From SG8-41 sp963802355 (GTDB lineage Bacteria > Pseudomonadota > Gammaproteobacteria > Burkholderiales > SG8-41), in assembly GCA_963802355.1 (NCBI GenBank), contig CAWDIV010000004.1:62001-126000 (forward strand): a stretch of 64,000 bases of DNA. The letters are read 5' to 3'. The notes under the pieces are model-generated. The model was not told the DNA's origin. It did not search any database and saw nothing but the letters and a program-made list of their open reading frames with translations. Below are positions 26,926-35,284 of the stretch, one piece after another. The first letter of the stretch is position 1. Each line of letters begins with the position of its first letter. A program made the position numbers and the translations under genes.

Positions 26926-27240
26926 CGCCTGGATTGGCCGCGGCCTTGTCACCCGACTCGGCGCCGCTACTGTAGCGGTGAACCCTGCGCTGCTCGCCAA
27001 GACCGGCGGCTGCGGAACTCACTTACCAGTACCGTTCTTGGAACCTTGGTCGTGGACGGTTCCCGCGACACTCGAATACGGACATTCTGGTTCGACAGTC
27101 CTCGCCGAATTCCCGATCGTGGCTGCGCTGCTCGGGCGCCTCTACGGGCGCCAAGTCCGCGCCCAACCCAGGCGCGTAGATGCTAGCTTTCTTAGAAGGG
27201 ATCCCCCATCCCGCCCCCATCTCCCGTTCTTGTCAAAGCG
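26925..27240 (+). repeat. Family A element, best copy with inverted ends
   Basis: The core 26925-27175 (251 bp) starts GCGCCTGGATTGGCCGCGGC and ends with GCGCCCAACCCAGGCGC, so the ends are inverted copies of GCGCCTGGGTTGG-CGCGG-CTTG. The inside carries GGCGGCTGCGGAACTCACTT, GTCGTGGACGGTTCCCGCG, CTGGTTCGACAGTCCTCGCC. It is followed by the satellite motif ATCCCCCATCCCGCCCCCAT (27200-27220). It looks like a non-autonomous transposable element. It may have cut the RidA gene. Confidence 0.7.
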
Positions 27241-27653
27241 CGGGAGGCATGACATAACCTCTTCTTCCCCTCATCCCTCATCCCTCCGCCATCATCCCTA
27301 AAAGAACTAAATGGGGCCAGCTCAAACTGACCCCTGAATTTAACTTCCCAATCAGTTCACGACGGCCAGATGACTTCAGAGCCGTCTCAAGAACACGATC
27401 TTTGCGGCACAACACAGAGCGCGCAGAAAAGAACGGGAGATGGGGGCGGGATGGGGGCCACCTCTAAAGCAATACAAGGAAGACGCGCCGGAGCCGACCC
27501 GTCGGGCCGACATTTGTGCCGCAGTCGTCGGTCGCGGGTCGTTCGTGTGCGGCTGGTCGTGTGTTGACCTGCCGCCGCGAACGGGCACCCGCTCGACGAC
27601 GTGCTTTGCGGCACCATGAGGTCCGGCGGGTCGGCGGAGGCGTGCAGCGATTC
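27241..27653. other. Intergenic with repeat scraps
   Basis: No gene recognised. It holds an inverted copy of the satellite motif (GAACGGGAGATGGGGGCGGG at about 27432), a REP-like piece GGGGCCAGCTCAAACTGACC (27313-27332), and GC-rich sequence resembling decayed repeats. Confidence 0.45.
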
Positions 27654-28085
27654 CTATGGCTGATCCACCCGAATGCCCGCCGCTCGAATGACCTTCCCCC
27701 ACTTCGCCATCTCGGCCGCGATCAGCGTACGGAACTCGTCGGGCGAGTTGTAGCGGATCTCGGCGCCGACGTTCGCGTAACGCTCCTGCGCCTGCGGCGA
27801 TTTCAGTATCTGCACGATCGTCGTGTAGCCGTCTGCCGGCGAGCGTGCGGCAAGCTCGAGGCCGATCATCCCATTCGCACCGCCGCGGTTGTCGACGACA
27901 AACTGCGTTCCGAGCACCTCGCTCAACCGCTCCGCGATGTAACGCGCCTGGATGTCAGCATTGCCGCCCGCCACGTAAGGCACGATCATGCGCACGGGCC
28001 TCATGGGATACGTGTCAGCGGCGTGCACGAATGTCCCGGCCACCGCTCCCGCAATGGCGATGCAGATCACGGCTATTCGGTTCAT
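27654..28085 (-). pseudogene. Bug/TctC substrate-binding protein (copy 7), large internal deletion
   Basis: A 143-codon frame with a proper signal peptide (MNRIAVICIAIAGAVAGTFV), the N-terminal blocks PVRMIVPYVAGGNADIQARY, VVDNRGGANGMIGLELA and SPADGYT, then a direct jump to a family C-terminus: LKSPQAQERYANVGAEIRYN, SPDEFRTLIAAEMAKWGKVI, RAAGIRVDQP. About 180 residues holding most of both lobes are missing, without loss of frame. It cannot form the two-lobed binding fold. It is either a pseudogene or an unusual short product. Confidence 0.8.
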
Positions 28086-28138
28086 GGTCAGCTCCTAGAA
28101 TAAACCAATGGGGCTCGTGCCAGGCTCAGATTCGACGG

Positions 28139-28169
28139 AATCGGGGACAGACCTGGTCTGTCCCCGATT
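28139..28169. repeat. 31-bp near-perfect palindrome
   Basis: AATCGGGGACAGACC, one T, then its exact reverse complement. It lies between two minus-strand genes (HD-CBS-HEPN end and Bug copy 7 start) and could be a REP unit or a terminator of the upstream Bug transcript. A similar GGGAACAGACC/GGTCTGTCC hairpin sits at 47729-47774. Confidence 0.6.
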
Positions 28170-28208
28170 CGCCCGGTGGCGGGCAGTGTTTTTTGAGATC
28201 ACTTCTAG

Positions 28209-29594
28209 TCAGGAAGCGGCATGCGCGTCCTGTTCCAGGCTCACGGGCAAACCGGCGCGCGGGAAGTACTCGACGAATTCCTCGAGGTTGCGGACGAGAC
28301 GGACAATCGTGACCCAGTCGCTCCCGGCGATGTCCTGCCCGTGCGCAAGGTTGTTGCGCAGCGATTCGATGTCGCGGATCGCCCGCTGCGCGGAGGCGAG
28401 CGACTTGAAACCGAACGCTTCGCGCCGCGCCAGGTCGGTCAGCAGCACCTGCGCCTTGTCGGCAAACTGGAGGCAGTCGAGCAGATCGGCGGGCCTGCCC
28501 TGCCGCCGCCGTTCGGCGGCGAGGGCCTCGGCCTTCTCCAGCCGTCCGGGTGTGAGCCGGGCGTGCCACTCGCCACCGGGCCACAGGGCGCGGATATCCG
28601 CGACGACACTCATCTCCAGCAGCGTGATCAAGCCGAAGAGCCACATGCGCACGATGGGGCCGTTCAAGTGCTCGCGACGGATCACACCGCCGACCTGGCC
28701 GAGCACCATAACGAAGCAGTGTTCGTGGCGGGAAAGCACGTACACGACGTCGCGGAGCCGGGCATCGCGCGCTACCGTCCGGGTATCGGTGAAGGGCACG
28801 CCGGCGTCCCCGCCGCAGCCTTCGCGCAGGTCCGCGCGCGACGCGTAGCCCCAGGGCGCGCCGTCTTTCAGAAGTCCCACGACCGTCGCGCCGGCGGCAT
28901 CGGCGTAACGTGCGACGTCCGCGGCGCCGCGGCCGGTGTCGAACCACAGCAGTGACTCGGCGAGGTCGAGCGCCGCCACGGACTCCACGAAGGGGCGTAT
29001 CACGCGCTGCTGCGCATAGCTCTGCTCGCGGCGCAGGGCCCGCGACTCCGGCGTCTCTGCCTGCGCCGGCAAGCCAAGGGCCCGCGTGCCGGTCTCGACT
29101 TCCCGGGCGAGCCTAGCGTGCAGGCGCCCGTCGCCTTCACGGAGCACCGGCAGCAACGCCTGCGCCTCCGCGAGGAAGACACGGGCGAAGCCGGGGTCGC
29201 TGCGGCGGATGTCGCGGCAGTTGTCGAGCAGATCGGCGAGCTTGACGGTCTTGGCGCGCGTGCATGCGCGTGCGGTGTGCTCGCGGTCGATTGCCTTCCG
29301 GACGGCGCGATTGCCGTCGCCAGGCCGGCTGACGTCGGTCAACTCGTCGACGAGCGCGGCGACCCCGTCGCCGAACGCCGCCCGCACCTCCTCCAGTGTC
29401 ACCGGCGTGTCCTCGACCACGTCGTGCAGCCACGCGGCCGCCACCGTCTCCGCGTCGTCGGTCACCCCCGCCACGAGTTGCGCCACCGCCTTGAGGTGGG
29501 TGTCGTACGGCTGATTGGTGTACTTCCGCCGATGGTCGATGCGCCGGTGCATCCGGGTGGCGAACTCGCGAGCCTTTTTCACCAGGGGGTCCAT
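28209..29594 (-). CDS. HD (RelA/SpoT-hydrolase-like) - CBS pair - HEPN fusion protein
   Basis: A 461-residue soluble protein. Residues 1-175 match the HD hydrolase part of RelA/SpoT proteins: HRRKYTNQPYDTHLKAVAQL, the HD pair in AAAWLHDVVEDTPVT (57-58) and KLADLLDNCRDI (Asp121), so (p)ppGpp-type hydrolysis is possible; no synthetase domain follows. Residues about 195-315 look like a CBS pair (VVGLLKDGAPWGYASRADL and FVMVLGQVGGVIRREHL), which would bind a nucleotide. The C-terminal helical part ends with SLRNNLAHGQD (413-418 RNNLAH), the RX4H motif of HEPN ribonucleases. Domain calls are by eye. The gene stands between Bug copies 7 and 8 and has no obvious operon partner. Confidence 0.72.
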   Translation of the reverse strand: MDPLVKKAREFATRMHRRIDHRRKYTNQPYDTHLKAVAQLVAGVTDDAETVAAAWLHDVVEDTPVTLEEVRAAFGDGVAALVDELTDVSRPGDGNRAVRKAIDREHTARACTRAKTVKLADLLDNCRDIRRSDPGFARVFLAEAQALLPVLREGDGRLHARLAREVETGTRALGLPAQAETPESRALRREQSYAQQRVIRPFVESVAALDLAESLLWFDTGRGAADVARYADAAGATVVGLLKDGAPWGYASRADLREGCGGDAGVPFTDTRTVARDARLRDVVYVLSRHEHCFVMVLGQVGGVIRREHLNGPIVRMWLFGLITLLEMSVVADIRALWPGGEWHARLTPGRLEKAEALAAERRRQGRPADLLDCLQFADKAQVLLTDLARREAFGFKSLASAQRAIRDIESLRNNLAHGQDIAGSDWVTIVRLVRNLEEFVEYFPRAGLPVSLEQDAHAAS

Positions 29595-29743
29595 GCAGAC
29601 AGGATAAGGGAGCCTTAGTCACCAGTCACGTGTGGGCACGAGGACACAGCAATGCCCCCGAGCAAGTACATCCGTCCCACAGTTTGGGTGCCGCCCGCCG
29701 GTTACACTGTCACCTGTTGTCGTCTGGTGAGCAGGAGATCCCC

Positions 29744-30713
29744 ATGATCGACCTTCGCGCATTGCGAGTCGCGGCCATCCTGGCATGCGTGGTCCCGGCG
29801 TTTTTCGGGCACCTTGGCGTGGGGCGCATACCCGGAGAAGCCCATCCGGGTGATCGTGCCGTCGCCGCCAGGCGGTGGCAACGACATCATGGCGCGTCTG
29901 GCGAGCCAGAAGCTCACCGAAGCCTGGGGCAAACAGGTGGTGGTCGATAACCGGCCGGGCGCCGGCGGCGCCATCGCGTTCGAAATGGCGGCGCGCGCGG
30001 AACCGAACGGCTATACGCTGCTGCTCGGAAGCACCAACCTCACGGTGCTGCCGGATATGCCGAAGGTGAATTACGATCCCATCAAGGACTTCGTGCCCGT
30101 TTCGCTCATGGCGAAGTCGATGAATATTCTCCTCGTGCATCCTGCCGTTCCGGTGAAATCGGCGAAGGAGCTGATCGCGCTTGCAAAGGCGAGCCCGGGC
30201 AAGCTCAACTACGCGACCAGTATCGCGACTTCAGTGCATCTCGCCGCCGAGTTGTTCAAGGCGACGGCCGGAGTGAATATCGTGATGGTCCCGTACAAAG
30301 GCATGGGGCCGGCCTTGCTGGATCTCATCGCAGGCAACGTGGATATGGCATTCGCCAACCCCGCCGCTTCCCATGCGTACGTGCAATCGGGCCGGCTGCG
30401 GGCACTGGCCGTGACCGGCGAGAAGCGCTCCTCCGTGCTGCCGGACGTGCCGACGATAGCGGAGAGCGGCGATCCCGGGATTCGAGGCGAGCACCTGGTG
30501 GGGCATACTGGCTCCCGCAGGCACGCCGGCCGCCATCGTCTCCGAAGTCAATGGGAAGCTCGCGCGCGCGCTCACACAGCGCGACATGACGGACCGCTTC
30601 GCCGCCCTCGGCGCAGATCCGGTCGGCGGACCGCCGCAGCGACTTGCCGAGCACTTGAATTCCGAAATCCCCAAGTGGCGCAGGTCATTCGCGCGGCGAA
30701 CATCCGGCTTTAA
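29744..30713 (+). pseudogene. Bug/TctC substrate-binding protein (copy 8), at least three frameshifts
   Basis: The signal peptide MIDLRALRVAAILACVVPAF is in one frame. From about 29820 the main part follows in another: PIRVIVPSPPGGGNDIMARL, VVVDNRPGAGGAIAFEM, YDPIKDFVPVSLMA, HPAVPVKSAKELIALAKAS, PYKGMGPALLDLIAGN, RALAVTGEKRSSVLPDVPTI. Near 30476 the frame shifts again (EVNGKLARALTQRDMTDRFA is readable in a third frame), returning for VIRAANIRL before the stop. ATG at 29744 follows GCAGGAGATC. A hairpin and then a RidA gene follow. Confidence 0.85.
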
Positions 30714-30750
30714 GGTGTCAGGAACCTTAAGGCCAAGGGTTCCTGACACC
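30714..30750. repeat. Hairpin with GGTGTCAGGAACC arms
   Basis: GGTGTCAGGAACC (30714-30726) and its reverse complement (30738-30750), directly after the Bug copy 8 stop. The core also occurs once at 475-491. It may be a REP unit that also ends or protects the Bug transcript. Confidence 0.6.
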
Positions 30751-30782
30751 CTTTACAACTTCACACACAGGAGAATACCGAG

Positions 30783-31130
30783 ATGAGCATCGAGCGCCAC
30801 GATTTAAGCGGGCACCTGAGCAAGGTGGTCGAGCACAACGGCACCGTTTACATTGCCGGCACGACGGCCGAGGACAAGTCCGTCGGGATGAAGCAACAGA
30901 CCGAGCAGGTGCTCGCGAAGATCGACGGACTGCTCGCCAGATCCGGCACGAACAAGTCGAAGCTCCTGTCTGCGACCGTCTATATTTCGGACATGGCGCA
31001 AAAGACGGCGATGAACGACGCGTGGCTCGCATGGATCGACCGCAAGAATCCTCCAACGCGTGCCTGCGTTGCGGTCGAGCTCGGCAGTCCAACGACGCTG
31101 GTGGAAATCGTCGTCACGGCCGCCAAATAG
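30783..31130 (+). CDS. RidA family protein
   Basis: A 115-residue protein of the YjgF/YER057c/UK114 family. Blocks: VVEHNGTVYIAGTTAEDKS, QTEQVLAKIDGLLARSG, SKLLSATVYISDMAQKTAMN, PPTRACVAVELGSPTTLVEI. The Arg of RidA proper (in R-A/T-C, here TRACVAVE) is kept, so enamine/imine hydrolysis is possible. RidA removes reactive intermediates made by PLP enzymes; near oxidases of hydroxy acids it may clear similar by-products. It lies between Bug copy 8 and a hydroxyacid oxidase gene on the same strand, about 45 bases before the latter. Confidence 0.88.
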   Translation: MSIERHDLSGHLSKVVEHNGTVYIAGTTAEDKSVGMKQQTEQVLAKIDGLLARSGTNKSKLLSATVYISDMAQKTAMNDAWLAWIDRKNPPTRACVAVELGSPTTLVEIVVTAAK

Positions 31131-31176
31131 CGGCTGTCGGCCTCGCCAGGCGATCGAACGAGCATTGGAGTCCGCC

Positions 31177-32405
31177 ATGAAGAGTGACAATCTGGGTGCC
31201 TACAACATCGAAGACCTTCGGCAGATGGCGAAAAAGCGTCTGCCTCGCTGCATATTCGAATATATCGACGGCGCCGCGGAGGATGGAATAGCCCGCGAGC
31301 ACAACCGTGAAGTCTACCGATCGCTCAAGATCAAGAACCGCGTTCTCAAGGACGTGTCGAAGCGCTCGACCGCGACCGAGATTTTCGGCAGGAAAATCAC
31401 CATGCCCTACGGGATCTCGCCGACGGCCTCGGCGGGCCTGATGAGCGACGGCGGCGAAGTGGCTCTGGCCAAAGCGGCGGCCCGGATGGGCGTCCCCTGC
31501 ACCGTAGCGACCAATTCGCTGACCCCGATGGAGGAGATATTCGAGGCGGCCGGCGGCAATCTCTGGTTCCAGCTCTACATGTGGGTGGACGTGAGACTCA
31601 GGATGGCGTTCGTCGAGCGAGTGAAGTCGGTGGGATTCGAGACGCTGCTTGTCACCGTCGACGGCTCGGTCGGCGCCAATCGCGAGCACGACCGCAGGAA
31701 CGGCTACTCGATGCCGCTGAGATATACGCCGAAGCTGATTGCGCAGGTCCTGGCCAACCCGGCTGGTGCCTGCGCGTTCTGGCTCCGCAATACATAAGCG
31801 CGGCGCATTCAGGAAAGCGAACTATCCGCCGGAACTGGCGAGCAAGCTCACGGACAAGATCGATCGACCATGAGCTGACCAAGTCCGACACCCAGTGCTG
31901 GGACGACATCAAGCGCATCCGCGACATCTGGCCGGGCTACATGCTCGTCAAAGGGCTGCAGAGCCTGGAAGACGCAGTGATCGCCGCCGATTACGGTCTG
32001 GACGGCGTCGTCCTGTCGAACCATGGCGGCCGCTACCTGGATAGCGCGCCGGCTCCCCTCCAGTTGGTGCCCGAGGTTCGCAGAGCCGTCGGCGACCGTC
32101 TCAAGATCATCATCGACAGCGGTGCGAGACGCGGTTCGGATCTCGTGAAGGCCATCGCGGTCGGGGCGGATATGGTCATGTCTGGAAGGCCCACACTGTA
32201 CGGCTCTGCCGCCGCCGGCGAAGCCGGTGCCTACCGCGCGCTCGAGATTTTCCAGACCGAGATGGACCGCATCATGGCGCAGCTCGGGCTGAACAGCGTC
32301 GATGAAATCAGCCCGCACATCTTCTGGAACCCGCCCGACTGGGTTCCCAAGCCCAGAACTGCCCGCGTATTGGAGGAGATAACCTCCCGGGCTTCCGGAG
32401 GCTGA
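31177..32405 (+). pseudogene. FMN-dependent alpha-hydroxy acid oxidase/dehydrogenase (LldD-like), frameshifted
   Basis: The N-terminal frame gives NIEDLRQMAKKRLPRCIFEY, IDGAAEDGIAREHNREVYRS, MPYGISPTASAGLMSDGGEV and WFQLYMWVDVRLRM, stopping at 31797. From there about 70 bases are out of frame, then DDIKRIRDIWPGYMLVKGLQ, SNHGGRYLDSAPAPLQLVPE (with the catalytic His in NHGGR) and IIIDSGARRGSDLVKAIAVG follow to 32405. Two indels near 31790 and 31860 would restore a protein of about 405 residues. FMN-binding and active-site residues are otherwise present. Possible substrates are lactate, mandelate or related acids. Confidence 0.85.
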
Positions 32406-32409
32406 TTAT

Positions 32410-32448
32410 TAGAACCTATTTCATATATAGGCGCGTGATGCGTTGTGG
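32410..32448. repeat. Solo end of family B element
   Basis: AGAACCTATTTCATATATAG followed by GCGCGTGATGCGTTGTGG matches, in reverse sense, the right end of the two complete family B elements (59792-60059, 63226-63568). No partner end is nearby. It lies 5 bases after the oxidase stop and 30 bases before the CinA-like gene. Confidence 0.7.
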
Positions 32449-32478
32449 TTCTGATATCGCACGATCCAGGGGAAGAAT

Positions 32479-32976
32479 ATGAACGAGCTTGAATCGATGG
32501 CCACCGCGGTGGGCGAAGCCCTCAAGGCGCGCGGCGAAACGGTGATGGTGGCCGAGTCTGCCTGCGGCGGCCTGATCAGCGCTGCGCTGCTCGCCGTGCC
32601 CGGCGCCTCGGCCTACTACCGCGGCGGCCTGGTGCTGTACACCTACGAGGCGCGAAACAAGTTCCTGTCGAAGGACGGCAAGAATCCGCTGGAAGGCGTC
32701 ACGCCCAGCAGCGAGGACTACGCGCTAGCGATGGCGCGCGCGGCGCGCGTCACCCTGAATCCCACCTGGGCGATCGGCGAGACCGGCACCGCCGGCCCCA
32801 CCGGCAGCCGCTACGGCCACGGCCCTGGCCACGCCTGTATCGCGGTGGATGGGCCGCTCGCGCGCGCGATTACGATCGAGACCCGACAGTCCGACCGCGT
32901 GACCAACATGCGGGTGTTCGCGCGCGCCGCCCTCGATCTGCTCGCGGCCGCGTTGCGCGAGGCGCCGCGCGCCTAG
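32479..32976 (+). CDS. CinA-like amidohydrolase domain protein (copy 1)
   Basis: A 165-residue single-domain protein of the CinA C-terminal (PncC, NMN deamidase) type. Blocks: VMVAESACGGLISAALLAVP (the catalytic Ser in AESACGG), ASAYYRGGLVLYTYEARNKF, TPSSEDYALAMARAARVTLN, IGETGTAGPTGSRYGHGPGH. True CinA has an extra N-terminal domain, absent here; stand-alone PncC proteins of this length are known. It is about 90% identical to 36217-36714. Both its upstream side (family B end) and its stop codon (81-bp element) touch repeat sequence, which fits a mobilised copy. Confidence 0.85.
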   Translation: MNELESMATAVGEALKARGETVMVAESACGGLISAALLAVPGASAYYRGGLVLYTYEARNKFLSKDGKNPLEGVTPSSEDYALAMARAARVTLNPTWAIGETGTAGPTGSRYGHGPGHACIAVDGPLARAITIETRQSDRVTNMRVFARAALDLLAAALREAPRA

Positions 32977-33055
32977 CCCGCATGTTTCACCAGCATCACG
33001 ATTTTGAGCTGGTGTAATGAACTCGCGCAAGCAAGCGCCGGGGCACATGCGGGCT
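32975..33055. mobile_element. 81-bp inverted-repeat mini-element
   Basis: AGCCCGCATGT (32975-32985) and ACATGCGGGCT (33045-33055) are exact inverted ends. Inside, ACCAGC and GCTGGT form a small hairpin. The left end overlaps the TAG stop of the CinA-like gene; the same left end follows the TAG stop of the M23 gene at 8443. Probably a very short non-autonomous element or the joined ends of a lost IS. Confidence 0.6.
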
Positions 33056-33261
33056 GATTAATCTTTGCGCAGAAACGCTCGATCAGGCGACACTGCCCCA
33101 CCCCCGTTGTTTGTCACAGCGTGCCGGGGCAGCACTCGGTGAACGCTACGGGGAGAGCACGCGTGCGGCGTGCAGGAAGATGGCCTGGGCGTAAACGGGA
33201 CGCACACCTTTTTTTTGAGAGCATTCAATTTCCCCTTCGGGTCCGCAGCAACCAGGGGAGC

Positions 33262-34939
33262 TCACGCCTTCCGGTGCCCTCCAGGAGGATGGGCGCGCCG
33301 GATCGTCGGCGACAGGACCTTGTCCGAGACGTGGAAGTCCCAGACCGCGGCGCCGCCCTTCTTGGCGAACTCCTGCACCTTCTTCGGCAGATCATCGAGG
33401 CTCTTGAAGGTCTTCCCGTCGAGCCCGAAGCCGCGCGCGATGGCCGCGAAATCGGGGCGGCCGAAAACCGAGCCGTCCTCGGGCAGCCCCTCCGAGCGGA
33501 GCTTGTGCACCTCGGAGCCGTAAGCGCCGTCGTTCATCAGGATGATCAGGATGTTCATTCCGTGGCGCTTGATGGTTTCGAGCTCCTGGATATGCATCAT
33601 CAGACTGCCGTCGCCGTCGAACAGCACCACCGTATTGTCCGGGCGCGCAGCCGCCACGCCCATGGCGAAGGAGATGCCGTTGCCGATCGCACCGAACTCG
33701 CGGATCGTGAGGAACCGCTCCTGCGGGCGCGAAGGCATCTGCGCGAAGAACCACGAGCAGTGGCCCGAGGAGTTCACGAGCTCCCAGTCGGCCGGCAGCG
33801 TGTTCTCGAGCGCTTCGACCGCATCGCGCGGGTCGAGCAGCCCGGGTTCGATCTCGAACACATGGCTGTCGGGTTTCGAATCGCGGATGCGCGCGGCCAT
33901 GGCCTCGGTGCGCCACATCGTGTTGCGCGCGGGCAATGCCGCCGTCAGTGCCTCCACGCCCAGCCGTGCGTCGGCGCGCAGATGGTTGCGCGCCACTTCC
34001 TGGCCCTGACGCAGTCGCCCGAGGATCGATGTCGATATGCAGCATCTTCGCCTTGCGCCAGAGCTGACCGCCGCCGCCGGCGTGATAGGCGAGGGAGCCG
34101 CCGACCACGATGACCAGGTCGGCCTGCGCAGATAACTCGAGCCCGACCTCGGGCGTGAAACTGCCGGCAATGCCGATGCAGTAGAGATCGTCGTGGAACA
34201 GTCCTCTAGCGGGCAGCGTCGTGGTCAGGAGTCCCCCTGTTTTGGCGGCCAGCGCCCGGCACGCGGGCCCCGCCTTGGCTTCGACCGCGCCCAGGCCGGC
34301 AAATACGACCACGCGCTCGGCGGCCGCAACCAGTTGCGCAGCCTTCGCCACGTCATCCGGATGCGGTGGCATCGGTGAGTGGCGCGGCAGCAATTCCCGC
34401 GAGGGCGTCGGATAGCTTCTCCGGTCCGGTCCAGGGCCGTTCCTGCAGATCGAAGGGAATGCCGATCACCACCGGGCGCCGTTCGCGGCGCGCCTGCAGG
34501 AACGCATCGCGAATCCCGACCGGCATGCGCTCGGGCAGATGCAGCGGATGGTAGTCCGCGCCCGGTCGCCTTGATGATCGGCGCCTGATCGATCCCCTGG
34601 TTGTACCAACTGCTCCTGAGCGGCGCCTCTCCGCCAAACACCACCAGCGGCAGATGGGCGCGCACGGCCGCCGGGAGCGCCGTGATCAATTGCGTGACGC
34701 CGGGCCCGCAGGTGACCGTTGCAACGCCCACCTCCGACGTCTTGCGCGCGTAGGCCATCGCGGATGCGACGGCGCAATGCTCGTGCCTGACGTAGACCAT
34801 GCGGCATCCCTGCTCGCCCATTCGCGCCGCCCAGTTCATGTTCGCATCGCCCATCAGCGTAAAGCAGGTGCTTCACGCCCTCCTGGATGAAGGCCTTGGC
34901 AAGGACATCGTAGACATGCAGTTTGGCTTCATTCGTCAC
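33262..34939 (-). pseudogene. Thiamine-diphosphate (acetolactate synthase-like) enzyme, at least four frameshifts
   Basis: The pieces in order are TNEAKLHVYDVLAKAFIQEG with GTG start at 34939, GDANMNWAARMGEQG, VYVRHEHCAVASAMAYARKT (with the catalytic-site Glu in RHEH), GVATVTCGPGVTQLITALPA, PERMPVGIRDAFLQARRERR, VVVFAGLGAVEAKAGPACRA, and the C-terminal ThDP site GDGSLMMHIQELETIKRHGM ending with NILIILMND. They lie in three frames. The joined product would be about 555 residues, normal for this family (benzoylformate decarboxylase, acetolactate synthase, sulfoacetaldehyde and related enzymes). The high number of indels argues for decay or poor local sequence. No operon partner is evident. Confidence 0.85.
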
Positions 34940-35284
34940 CGTTGCAACTCCCCGAGGCTGGCATCCATTTCCCTCACACCGAAGGCGCCTGCGATTCCGC
35001 ACCAGCATCGGAGAAGGGAGCGAACGAGTATAGGCAACATAATGGGAGTGTCAACGGCGACTCAAACCCCATTGGAATTACGCTTCCCGTTCGGACGCAG
35101 ACTTCATTGGACAAGGCTCGCGGACAGCGTATATATGGTTCGTAGAATAGACTGAGGCTGGGCATCAGGTAGGTGCAAGGGACCACCCGCTCAACGCGTC
35201 GGCACGCTATCAGAGACGCTCTACCTGGGACGCTTTATCTGAGACGCTTTATCTGGGACGCTTATCATTTCCAAAAGGCTTTCA
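34940..35284. other. Intergenic, divergent region with short tandem repeats
   Basis: About 345 bases between the leftward ThDP gene and the rightward reductase. The right part holds the 14-bp tandem repeats listed separately. No gene or terminator was recognised in the rest. Confidence 0.45.
35215..35266. repeat. Four 14-bp tandem repeats, consensus GACGCTTTATCTGG
   Basis: GACGCTCTACCTGG, GACGCTTTATCTGA, GACGCTTTATCTGG and a partial GACGCTTATC follow one another, ending about 20 bases before the ATG at 35285. They could be an array of regulator sites or a slippage product. Confidence 0.6.

Noticed and set aside
35215..35266. Possible CRISPR-like array
   Set aside because: The units are only 14 bp and adjacent, without spacers. 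No cas genes are in the window.
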